DNA of 64,000 nucleotides, from contig JAFGUC010000024.1 of assembly GCA_016938695.1 (NCBI GenBank), positions 434,001 to 498,000 on the forward strand. Reading direction: 5' to 3'. The translations under genes were made by a program, and so were the position numbers. Each line of letters starts with the position of its first letter. Positions within the stretch are counted from its first letter, which is position 1. Below are positions 15,878 to 23,273 of this stretch, one piece after another. The notes under the pieces are model-generated. The model did no database searches. It was not told the origin of the DNA and saw only the letters and a list, made by a program, of their open reading frames with translations. Source of the stretch: Candidatus Woesearchaeota archaeon (GTDB taxonomy: Archaea; Nanobdellota; Nanobdellia; Woesearchaeales; JAFGUC01).

Positions 15878-16945
15878 GTGTTTGAGATACAAATTTTTGA
15901 AATTTTAAATAGAACTTATTTAGGGAACACTGTTGAAAGTTATCTAAAATCATTATTAATATTATTAGGATTTTTCTTTCTAGGAATGATTGTAAAAAGA
16001 CTTCTTAAAGTTGAGTTACAAAAGTTTGCAAGTAAAACAAAATCAAAAGCGGACGATTACATTGTAGAACATTTACAAAAACCAGCAGGATTGTTTTTTC
16101 TAAACACAGGAATATTTTATGCTGTAAAATACTTGACATTTCCTACCAGTTTTGAGGATGTATTTACTAAAATTCTAAGAGGTATTTACGTTTTTTTAAT
16201 TGCGTGGTTCATACAAAAAGTAGCTGATTTCTTCCTAGAAGTTTATGTGCGACCAGCAACGGAAAAAACAAAAACAGACTTAGATGATCATTTGTTACCA
16301 ATACTAAAGAAATTAATTTATGTGGGAATTTACATCTTTGCAACAATCGTAATTCTAGACATGTTTAATTTTGATGTGACATCAATTCTAGCAGGACTTG
16401 GAATAGGTGGTTTGGCATTTGCATTAGCAGCAAAAGACTTATTATCAAATTTATTTGGTGGAATATCTATTTTACTAGATAAGCCATTCAAGATAGGTCA
16501 AAGAATTAAAGTTTCTGGTGTCGATGGAACTGTAAAAGAAATAGGATTACGAACTACAAGAATCCAGACATTAGACGGAACAGAAGTAATTATTCCAAAC
16601 GCTAAAATGACTGAAAATATAATTGAAAATGTAAGTCGTGAAGAAGCAAGAAAAATAGTAATGACGTTAGGTTTAACTTATGATACAACTAATGCTAAAA
16701 TGGAAAAAGCAATGGAAATTGTGAAAAAAATTGTAAATGCAAATGAAAACACTAAAAACGAGCCAATAATTGCTTTTAGCGAATTTGGAGCATCGTCATT
16801 AAATATCTTGGTTATTTACTATATTCAAAATAAAGACAAGATTTTATCAACAAAGAACACAGTAAATTTAGAAATTAAAAAACAATTTGAAAAAGCAAAA
16901 ATAGAATTTGCATTTTCAACACAAACAATTTACGTTAAAAAATAA
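15878..16945 (+). CDS. mscS: MscS-family mechanosensitive channel
   Basis: This small-conductance mechanosensitive channel releases solutes on hypo-osmotic shock. Four N-terminal membrane helices (for example LLILLGFFFLGMIVKRLL, GIYVFLIAWFIQKVADF) precede the pore helix region GLGIGGLAFALAAKDLLSNLFGGISILLDKPF, the MscS family signature. The beta domain GQRIKVSGVDGTVKEIGLRTTRIQTLDG and a C-terminal alpha/beta domain follow. At 355 residues it is a standard MscS. Start GTG 15878 is set by GAGGTG 6 nt upstream. It begins a run of three close plus-strand genes ending with stomatin. Confidence 0.93.
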   Translation: MFEIQIFEILNRTYLGNTVESYLKSLLILLGFFFLGMIVKRLLKVELQKFASKTKSKADDYIVEHLQKPAGLFFLNTGIFYAVKYLTFPTSFEDVFTKILRGIYVFLIAWFIQKVADFFLEVYVRPATEKTKTDLDDHLLPILKKLIYVGIYIFATIVILDMFNFDVTSILAGLGIGGLAFALAAKDLLSNLFGGISILLDKPFKIGQRIKVSGVDGTVKEIGLRTTRIQTLDGTEVIIPNAKMTENIIENVSREEARKIVMTLGLTYDTTNAKMEKAMEIVKKIVNANENTKNEPIIAFSEFGASSLNILVIYYIQNKDKILSTKNTVNLEIKKQFEKAKIEFAFSTQTIYVKK

Positions 16946-16958
16946 AAGGTGATTTTAA

Positions 16959-17582
16959 ATGGCTGAGAAGAAAAAAGATGAAAAACCAAAGGAGCCTTCC
17001 ATTTTTGATATTCTTGAAAAAGAACACAAGAAAGGAGACGAGTATATCAACACAGTTGATTTCATCTATGATGAAGCATCAGTAAATGCACGTCGTAAAT
17101 TTTTAGATAAATACAAAAGTTTTGACAAATTAAATGACGCTTTAGATAACGATCCAAGCGCAGCAGATGCTTTTGCAGATGAAATTGTAGGTCACTTTTT
17201 AAAATTTGGAAAAGAAAGATATGGCTGGAATTTAGATAATGCTTCTGGTGCAGAAAAGGATAGAATTGTTCATTTTTTAGCTGGAGTTTCTAAAAGCGAA
17301 TTAAAAAGTTATGTTAATCAGTATGGTTCAGGATATCATGAAATTCATGGAAGACTAAAAGGGCAACACATAAACACACTAAGAAAAAGTCATCATTCCG
17401 CATTATCTGAACACGTAAGTGGTGGAAATATCGAACAAATTGTAAATAAGTTAGGTATTGATATTGACGCAGATAAAATGAAATTGATGAAAGAGAATCC
17501 TGATCAGTATCGTGAAAGATTAATTGAAGGATACGTTGAAAATATCCAACACAAAAAAAGTCTGAAAAAGATGTATAAATAA
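16959..17582 (+). CDS. Conserved-looking soluble protein of unknown function
   Basis: This 207-residue, charged, mostly helical protein (MAEKKKDEKPKEPSIFDILEKEHKKG) has no membrane segment or recognised motif. It has two histidine-containing stretches (SGYHEIHGRLKGQHINTL, KSHHSALSEHVSGG). An AGGTGAT ribosome binding site is 5 nt upstream of the ATG. It lies 13 nt after mscS and 3 nt before the stomatin gene, so the three form an operon and it may be an accessory soluble partner of a membrane complex. I do not recognise the family. Confidence 0.75.
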   Translation: MAEKKKDEKPKEPSIFDILEKEHKKGDEYINTVDFIYDEASVNARRKFLDKYKSFDKLNDALDNDPSAADAFADEIVGHFLKFGKERYGWNLDNASGAEKDRIVHFLAGVSKSELKSYVNQYGSGYHEIHGRLKGQHINTLRKSHHSALSEHVSGGNIEQIVNKLGIDIDADKMKLMKENPDQYRERLIEGYVENIQHKKSLKKMYK

Positions 17583-17585
17583 AAA

Positions 17586-18326
17586 ATGATACTTCCAATA
17601 GCAATAGGTGCGGGAATAATCCTGCTTTCAAGTTTGAGAGTAATTAACGAATACGAACGTGGAATAAAATTTACACTCGGAAAGTTTTCAACAATAATGA
17701 ATCCTGGATTGAATTTAGTTTTTCCAATAATTCAAACACATACAAAAGTTGATGTGAGGGTAAAAACAGTTGACGTTCCAGATCAAGAAGCAATAACAAA
17801 AGACAACGTTTCTGCAAGGATAAATGCAGTTATTTATTACAAAATAAGTGACGCAAAAAAAGCAGTTTTGGAAGTTGAAGACTTTATGTACGCAACTGGT
17901 CAATTAGCTCAAACAACAATGAGAAATATCGTTGGTGAAGTAACTTTAGATGAACTTCTTGGAAAAAGAGAAATGATTGCAAAAAGGATTCAGCAAATAA
18001 TCGATGAAGCAACAGATCCTTGGGGAATTAAAGTAATTAACTGTGATTTAAAAGATATTCAACTACCTCAAGAAATGAAAAGGGTAATCGCAAAAGAAGC
18101 AGAATCTGAACGAGAGAAAAGAGCAGTAATAATTAAAGCAAGTGGAGAAGTTGAAGCAGCAACAAATATGACTAAAGCCGCTAAGATGTTATCTGCTGCA
18201 CCAGGTGCGTTGCATTTAAGGACACTGCAGTCAATTAACGACATCTCTAGTGATCAGTCAAATACAGTTATTTTTGCAATACCTTTAGAAATTTTAGAAG
18301 CGTTTAAGGGTATGAGTAAAAAATAA
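17586..18326 (+). CDS. Stomatin/SPFH (Band 7) membrane protein
   Basis: An N-terminal hydrophobic anchor (MILPIAIGAGIILLSSL) is followed by the Band 7 domain: RVINEYERGIKFTLGKF, NPGLNLVFPIIQTHTKVDVR, DVPDQEAITKDNVSARINAVIYYKI, and the coiled region AKEAESEREKRAVIIKASGEVEAATN. The family oligomerises as membrane scaffolds. At 246 residues it has the standard archaeal size. The usual NfeD partner is not adjacent; here it follows mscS and an unknown gene, which suggests a role in membrane organisation near the channel. Confidence 0.93.
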   Translation: MILPIAIGAGIILLSSLRVINEYERGIKFTLGKFSTIMNPGLNLVFPIIQTHTKVDVRVKTVDVPDQEAITKDNVSARINAVIYYKISDAKKAVLEVEDFMYATGQLAQTTMRNIVGEVTLDELLGKREMIAKRIQQIIDEATDPWGIKVINCDLKDIQLPQEMKRVIAKEAESEREKRAVIIKASGEVEAATNMTKAAKMLSAAPGALHLRTLQSINDISSDQSNTVIFAIPLEILEAFKGMSKK

Positions 18327-18340
18327 TTTTTTTTATTTTC
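18327..18340. terminator. T/A-rich terminator between convergent genes
   Basis: The short gap AATTTTTTTTATTTTC between the stomatin stop and the convergent gene gives T-runs on the plus strand and could serve as its terminator. Confidence 0.4.
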
Positions 18341-19808
18341 TATTTCTTTTATGATCTTCATACGAATTCATTAGCAGATTTACAATTGATTTAAAATTTG
18401 CATATGAATCAGTTGGTTTATATTTATAGTCAGAAATAAATCTCACTTCGTGTGTCTTATCAATTAAGTCACATAATCGTTTAGCTGTCAATAATGTTCC
18501 TTCATATAAACTAAACAGGGCGTCATTTTTATCTCCTTCAATAAAACTTCGTCCCATGATTTCTTGATATAATTTAACTTCCCAAGGATAATCAACAGAA
18601 ACATCTTTGAAAGTAAACTCTGCATCTTTTAATTCTTTTTTACGTTCAACAATTTTTTTTGCAGTTAGATATACGCCTTGTGCAAGGTTTTCTAATGATT
18701 CAAAATCAATCTTGACATAATGTTTACCTCTAGTTGGCAAAAATGTAGGGTGAATTAATTCATAAAATTTGAATGCTAATCTAGTATAATTATTTTTAAT
18801 TGTACTGTGCGTTGTTTTTTCTGGATAGTAATTATTCATTGCACCAGCAGGATTATCATGGTGAATGATTATTGAACCTAAGAATGCAGTTTGTTTTCTA
18901 ATGTCTCTAGGAACTTTTGATAATTCTTCAATTATTCTTTTAAGACTGTTTCGACTTTCAACAGATGTCAGAGAATTAATATAATGTTCAACATCTGAAG
19001 TTGTTTCAATTTCATTCTCAAAAATCCTTGCATTCATTATGTTATATCTGTGTGTCTCGGGAACACTTAGATTGAGAATGTGTTTCTTGATTGCAATATT
19101 ATCTCGTCTTCTTGAAATCTGGACTTTTTTACTTAAAATATCAAAATATTGTTTTAGAATTTCAATATTATTTTGAACAAATTGTTCCTCAAAATCCATA
19201 AATAATTGTAATTGTTCTTGTTTTGTTTTGGTTTCAAAATCAGAAACAGTCTGTTCAACATATTCTCTAAATTGTTTTGAACGTAATGGCACTAGAACTT
19301 TTTCAATCTCTTTATTTGCTTTGAATAAAGCCGTATTGTCCGCAAATGAAACTTCTTTCATTGCCAAAGCAATTTTTTCTAAACTGCCATCAATTTCAGA
19401 TTCTTTCATTAAGTATTCTTGTGTTGGTGACATTGGTAATGATGCATATGGAAGTGCTTCTAATTGGTTGCCGAAAATATCTTTAATATCTCTAACAGTA
19501 CTTATTGGGATACCAAATTCATTTCTATATGTGCTAAGATTTTGTCTTTTTTGCATCTTAGTAATGAATGTAACAAGAACTGGCTTTAAGCTTCTATACC
19601 AATCAATATAGTGATTAATTGTATTTTGGTTAATATCAATACTTGGTATATTTCTTAACGAATCAATAACTTCAGAATAATCTAGCGATTTAGCAATTTT
19701 TTCAATTCCATCAAGGTTCTCAACTAATCCAAGTCTTTTTTGTCTTAGTTCTTTTGCTTCTTCTTTAAATTGTGAGAACAGTTTATCAGCTAAATCAGGT
19801 AGTTTCAT
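18333..19808 (-). CDS. Large soluble helical protein of unknown function
   Basis: This 491-residue, charged, largely alpha-helical protein (MKLPDLADKLFSQFKEEAKELRQKRLG) has no signal peptide, membrane helix or nucleotide motif. A histidine-rich segment, LGSIIIHHDNPAGAMNNYYP, lies mid-protein. I do not recognise a family. It is separated from the PAC2 gene by 39 nt on the same strand and may share its transcript. It is convergent with the stomatin gene. Confidence 0.7.
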   Translation of the reverse strand: MKLPDLADKLFSQFKEEAKELRQKRLGLVENLDGIEKIAKSLDYSEVIDSLRNIPSIDINQNTINHYIDWYRSLKPVLVTFITKMQKRQNLSTYRNEFGIPISTVRDIKDIFGNQLEALPYASLPMSPTQEYLMKESEIDGSLEKIALAMKEVSFADNTALFKANKEIEKVLVPLRSKQFREYVEQTVSDFETKTKQEQLQLFMDFEEQFVQNNIEILKQYFDILSKKVQISRRRDNIAIKKHILNLSVPETHRYNIMNARIFENEIETTSDVEHYINSLTSVESRNSLKRIIEELSKVPRDIRKQTAFLGSIIIHHDNPAGAMNNYYPEKTTHSTIKNNYTRLAFKFYELIHPTFLPTRGKHYVKIDFESLENLAQGVYLTAKKIVERKKELKDAEFTFKDVSVDYPWEVKLYQEIMGRSFIEGDKNDALFSLYEGTLLTAKRLCDLIDKTHEVRFISDYKYKPTDSYANFKSIVNLLMNSYEDHKRNRK

Positions 19809-19847
19809 AACTCGAAAGTAGTGATTTGTTTTATAAACTTTTCTTTT

Positions 19848-20654
19848 TTAACCTATATATGATATTTTTCCCGTTTCGTCGGATTTTCCAGAATTACTCA
19901 AGTTACTTGAAATAATCATGTTGGCTTCAAGCGTCTTGATTTCTTTATCCAGTTTTTTGATGTTAACTTTGAATGGGAATTTTTTAGAAAGTAATTTTAA
20001 AATCTCTCTTGCGCCTTTTATTCCTAGATACAAAGGATGATTAATAGTTTCAGCAAGAATGCATACAGCGTCCATTTTCTTGCTTTCTGCCAAACCAACA
20101 AGAAGTCCTGAAACGCCCATAATTGGTCCAACGACACCATATAATTTATCAGTTATATTCTTAACAATCTTATACTCTTTAATTATTTTAGTAGAATTGC
20201 CCGTACAATACATTTTAGGTGTTTTTTCAATTGATTCTAAGCCAAGACCGCCTAGTGTTATAACTTCAGTACACTTTAATTTTTTTGCTAAATCAAGGAT
20301 CAATTGGGAGAATTCATAGCAACTAACCTCATCTGGTGGTTGTATATCTCCTGATAAGAATAAATATGTAATACTTCCAATTTTTTTATAGAATAATTGG
20401 ACTTTTGGAAGTTCAACTAGATTATCTTCATTAACAAAGACTGAGTGGGGAAAAGAACTTGAAGTAATTTCTAAAATTTTTTTAGCTTCAATTTCATCAA
20501 TTAGAAAATCAACAGCAATCTTACCAACATTGCCAATGCCAGGAAGACCTTCAATCAGAATGCTTTTTTTAGGTTCAGCAATATTTGCAAAATATTTAAA
20601 ATACCATATATTGCTTCTCTCAATTTTACTAATTATTTGTTTAATACTAATCAT
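19848..20654 (-). CDS. PAC2-family (COG2047) protein, proteasome-assembly-chaperone-like
   Basis: This archaeal ATP-grasp-superfamily/PAC2 protein is related to eukaryotic proteasome assembly chaperone 2. Signatures are ILIEGLPGIGNVGKIAVDFLI, FLSGDIQPPD, YEFSQLILDLAKKL, ITLGGLGLE and GPIMGVSGLLVGLAESKKMDAVCILAET. At 268 residues, with a short C-terminal coil (KKLDKEIKTLEANM), it has the typical length. Its ATG lies inside the end of nop10 (8-nt overlap), so translation is coupled. In many archaea nop10 and this family sit together behind aIF2-alpha; that third gene is not here. Confidence 0.88.
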   Translation of the reverse strand: MISIKQIISKIERSNIWYFKYFANIAEPKKSILIEGLPGIGNVGKIAVDFLIDEIEAKKILEITSSSFPHSVFVNEDNLVELPKVQLFYKKIGSITYLFLSGDIQPPDEVSCYEFSQLILDLAKKLKCTEVITLGGLGLESIEKTPKMYCTGNSTKIIKEYKIVKNITDKLYGVVGPIMGVSGLLVGLAESKKMDAVCILAETINHPLYLGIKGAREILKLLSKKFPFKVNIKKLDKEIKTLEANMIISSNLSNSGKSDETGKISYIG

Positions 20655-20817
20655 TTAAAATACCTTGTTCGATTTTAGCTTGAAGTCTATATTTTCCCGT
20701 TTTATCTTCTGGACTATATTTAGCTGGTTTAGGGATTATAGTTTTAGCTCCACAAACAGGACAATTTTCTTTCATAGTGTATTTTTGACACTTAGTACAT
20801 TTGTAAATATGTTTCAT
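20647..20817 (-). CDS. nop10: H/ACA ribonucleoprotein core protein Nop10
   Basis: This 56-residue gene is too short for the ORF track. Its translation starts MKHIYKCTKCQKYTMKENCP and carries the zinc-binding pairs CTKC and CPVCG, followed by the Nop10 hallmark PAKYSPEDKTGKYR. Nop10 joins Cbf5, Gar1 and L7Ae in the H/ACA complex that makes pseudouridine in rRNA guided by sRNAs. ATG 20817 and TAG 20647 are unambiguous. It overlaps the PAC2 gene by 8 nt, a conserved archaeal neighbour. Confidence 0.95.
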   Translation of the reverse strand: MKHIYKCTKCQKYTMKENCPVCGAKTIIPKPAKYSPEDKTGKYRLQAKIEQGILND

Positions 20818-20840
20818 TTTAATCCTTCACGCTGTTTTAT

Positions 20841-21386
20841 TTATATTTTTTTGTGTATTGCTGGGTGAATTACAATAAAATAAATTAAAATTGCAAATAT
20901 TATGCTCCCAAGTCCGATAATTATGTAATCAGTTATAGTTGCTTTTTCAGGTTCATCAATTAATTCTGAATTTTGCATGATTCCCATGATTTCATCATTA
21001 CTTGTTTTATTTGGATAATTAAGATTTGTCAAATTAATTTTTTTGTAGCAAAACTCATTATTCTCATTAAATACTTTTAATTCTACAAAACCACTTCTAG
21101 CAAGGTAGCAATTTGCTTCAAGCATTATCTCTTGATTTGAAAATTGGTTTATTGGTATTTCAGGATAAGTATTAAAGAAAATACCAGAACTGCCATAAAA
21201 CCTTGCAACAGTAAAATCATTATTATAATTTAAACCCTTAAAATCAAGTTTAATAAAGAATGGTGAACCATCACAATAAATTTCTTTAGACATTTGAATT
21301 AAATTAAACCTATTACACTCTTTAGGTTCGGCAATGACAAAAGTACTAAACAATAGTATTGCAATAATTATTAATGAAAACTTCAT
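20841..21386 (-). CDS. Secreted membrane-anchored protein of unknown function
   Basis: A signal peptide (MKFSLIIIAILLFSTFVIA) is followed by an extracellular domain of about 120 residues with several cysteines (KECNRF, IYCDGSP, ANCYLA, EFCYKK). A C-terminal helix (YIIIGLGSIIFAILIYFIVI) and a HKKI tail make it a single-pass membrane protein. The paired cysteines suggest disulfides and fit the extracytoplasmic thiol systems encoded elsewhere in the window. It lies 23 nt upstream of nop10 on the same strand. No family is recognised. Confidence 0.72.
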   Translation of the reverse strand: MKFSLIIIAILLFSTFVIAEPKECNRFNLIQMSKEIYCDGSPFFIKLDFKGLNYNNDFTVARFYGSSGIFFNTYPEIPINQFSNQEIMLEANCYLARSGFVELKVFNENNEFCYKKINLTNLNYPNKTSNDEIMGIMQNSELIDEPEKATITDYIIIGLGSIIFAILIYFIVIHPAIHKKI

Positions 21387-21465
21387 AATTTCTATTTTAC
21401 ATTAATTCCTTTTTAAACTTTGTGTAGAGAGTAAGTTTATATAGCAGTTTATCTAAAGAGTGGTC

Positions 21466-22092
21466 ATGAATATCTTAAATATAATTTTTCACAGAGAATT
21501 GCTTGAAATCAGAAGACAATTCTTGCATTTGATTCTTGGTTTGATTTTTTCATTTCTAATTTTAATTGGAAAATTTGACGTAACATTATTTACTTTCATT
21601 TTAGTTTTTTCAATTGCATTTTCATTTATCTCCAAAAAAACATACATCCCTGTTGTAACTTTTTTCCTAGATTATTTTGATAGGCCTAGCGACATTAGGA
21701 TTTTTCCAGGAAAAGGTTTTATAACATTCCTAATTGGTTCTTTAGGTAGTGTAATTGTCTTCGAATTATTGTTAGGAAATAGACTTGCAGCATTTATTGC
21801 AGTTTTATCATTAACAATTGGAGATTCAATGTCTACAATATATGGTCATAGTTTTGGAAAAATTCAAAATCCATTTAATAAAAGAAAAACAGTAGAAGGT
21901 ATGATTTTTGCATTACTATTTTTATCATTTGCATTACTCTTAGTTTTACCTTGGTACATCGCAATTGTAATTGGAATAGTTGCTGCTTTTGTTGAAACAT
22001 TAGAAGTAAAGATTTTTGGTAAGGTAGTTGATGATAATATCTACTTACCATTAATTGTTGGTTCTATTATGATATTATTTGGTGTTCTTTAG
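21466..22092 (+). CDS. CTP-dependent dolichol/diacylglycerol kinase-like integral membrane protein
   Basis: This polytopic protein (about six helices) carries the signature of the SEC59/CTP:diacylglycerol-kinase family: RRQFLHLILGLIF, DRPSDIRIFPGKGFITFLIG, LTIGDSMSTIYGHSFGKI, NKRKTVEGM, and the ending ETLEVKIFGKVVDDNIYLPL. Such enzymes phosphorylate polyprenols or lipid alcohols at the membrane using CTP, which fits archaeal lipid or glycan-carrier synthesis. TATA (TTTATATA, 21435-21442) predicts a transcript start at ATG 21466, so I prefer this leaderless start to the track's GTG 21460. It is convergent with the next gene (4-nt overlap). Confidence 0.82.
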   Translation: MNILNIIFHRELLEIRRQFLHLILGLIFSFLILIGKFDVTLFTFILVFSIAFSFISKKTYIPVVTFFLDYFDRPSDIRIFPGKGFITFLIGSLGSVIVFELLLGNRLAAFIAVLSLTIGDSMSTIYGHSFGKIQNPFNKRKTVEGMIFALLFLSFALLLVLPWYIAIVIGIVAAFVETLEVKIFGKVVDDNIYLPLIVGSIMILFGVL

Positions 22093-22937
22093 AAATGTTT
22101 TCTAAACGCAGCAATTGCAACTTCAACCTGCTTAATAGTTGGTTTTTTAGTTGTAATTTTCTGGAATAACAGACCAGGAGATATAAGAATTTTAATTAAA
22201 ATATTTTTTTCATGTTTTGCACTAAACTTCAATACCTCATAACTAATACCAGCAATCAAAGGTAGTAATAAAACTCTAGATAATACTTTAGCAATAAAAC
22301 CCTCTGTTTGGACAATTGAAAAAACAATTATACTAACAATCATTACCAAGAATAAAAAACTAGTTCCACAACGAGGATGAATTGTTGTATACTTAACAGC
22401 CTTTTTAGGAGTTACTAATTCCCAATCCTTTAAATCTTCATAACAATTAATTGTTGCATGCTCTGCACCATGATATTGGAATACTCGCCTAATGTCTGGC
22501 ATGAAATTAATTATCAATAAATATACAGTAAAAATTCCAATTCTAATTAACCCATCAATAAAATTAAACAATAATCCTTGACTTGTGATTAATTTTTTAG
22601 TCAAGAATAATGGAAGAACAACAAATAATCCAATTGTTACAAGAATTGCAAAAGCTGTTGTAAAAAAAGTTTCTTTTTTAGAAATTTCTCCTTCGTCACC
22701 AGCGACTTGCGCAGAATAGTTTAATGTTTTAAAACCAACTTGTAGCATTTCAACTAGATTGACAACACCACGAATCAAAGGTAATCCTAATATCTTGTAC
22801 TTCTCAGAAATTGACTTGAACCTTTCGGATACAACAATTATTTTTCCATTTGGGTCTCGTACAGCAGTACTTATTTTATGCTGTGATTTAAACATCACTC
22901 CTTCAATAACTGCTTGTCCGCCGATTGGAATTGTCAT
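22089..22937 (-). CDS. DUF1385 family membrane protein (YqhQ-like)
   Basis: The N-terminus IPIGGQAVIEGVMFKSQHKISTAVR and the block YHGAEHATINCYED followed by HPRCGTSFLFLVM are the DUF1385 hallmarks. About five transmembrane helices surround them, and conserved His, Glu and Cys residues suggest a metal-dependent or catalytic membrane enzyme. The molecular function of the family is not established. At 282 residues it is close to the family norm. It is monocistronic on the minus strand and convergent with the lipid kinase-like gene. Confidence 0.9.
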   Translation of the reverse strand: MTIPIGGQAVIEGVMFKSQHKISTAVRDPNGKIIVVSERFKSISEKYKILGLPLIRGVVNLVEMLQVGFKTLNYSAQVAGDEGEISKKETFFTTAFAILVTIGLFVVLPLFLTKKLITSQGLLFNFIDGLIRIGIFTVYLLIINFMPDIRRVFQYHGAEHATINCYEDLKDWELVTPKKAVKYTTIHPRCGTSFLFLVMIVSIIVFSIVQTEGFIAKVLSRVLLLPLIAGISYEVLKFSAKHEKNILIKILISPGLLFQKITTKKPTIKQVEVAIAAFRKHF

Positions 22938-23029
22938 GTTAATAGAATTTCCAGAGTTTATTTATATATTTTATCTAATTTTTGCCTGAATCACAAAATA
23001 ATTAAATAATTAATTCTTTATTGAAAAGT

Positions 23030-23164
23030 ATGGATCTAAAAAATCTTCTAAAGAAATATCCAAATTTAATTACAAAATGTCGTGAATGGGATTGTTCATA
23101 TGACGAAGCAGTAAAAAAATTAGATTCGCAAAAAAAGAAAGGAACACTTCTCGAATACTTCTAA
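23030..23164 (+). CDS. Possible small protein (44 aa)
   Basis: A short ORF in the 336-nt gap before the giant gene encodes MDLKNLLKKYPNLITKCREW and continues CSYDEAVKKLDSQKKKGTLLEYF. It is amphipathic and charged with ordinary codon use, resembling a helical mini-domain. It starts with ATG about 20 nt after an A/T-rich element. It is too short for the ORF track and I cannot assign a function. The rest of the gap (23165-23273) holds the promoter of the giant gene. Confidence 0.45.
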   Translation: MDLKNLLKKYPNLITKCREWDCSYDEAVKKLDSQKKKGTLLEYF

Positions 23165-23225
23165 TAATTTCTTTCAAAAATTTCTTCAGTTTTGTTAAGT
23201 CACAAATGACAAATCAATGGAAATC

Positions 23226-23233
23226 TTTATATA
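23226..23233 (+). promoter_or_regulatory. TATA box of the giant surface-protein gene
   Basis: TTTATATA lies about 45 nt before GTG 23274, predicting a leader of about 15-20 nt. Confidence 0.5.
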
Positions 23234-23273
23234 CAAATTAATTTGATTAATTAGTATTGTACAAACTTAAATT

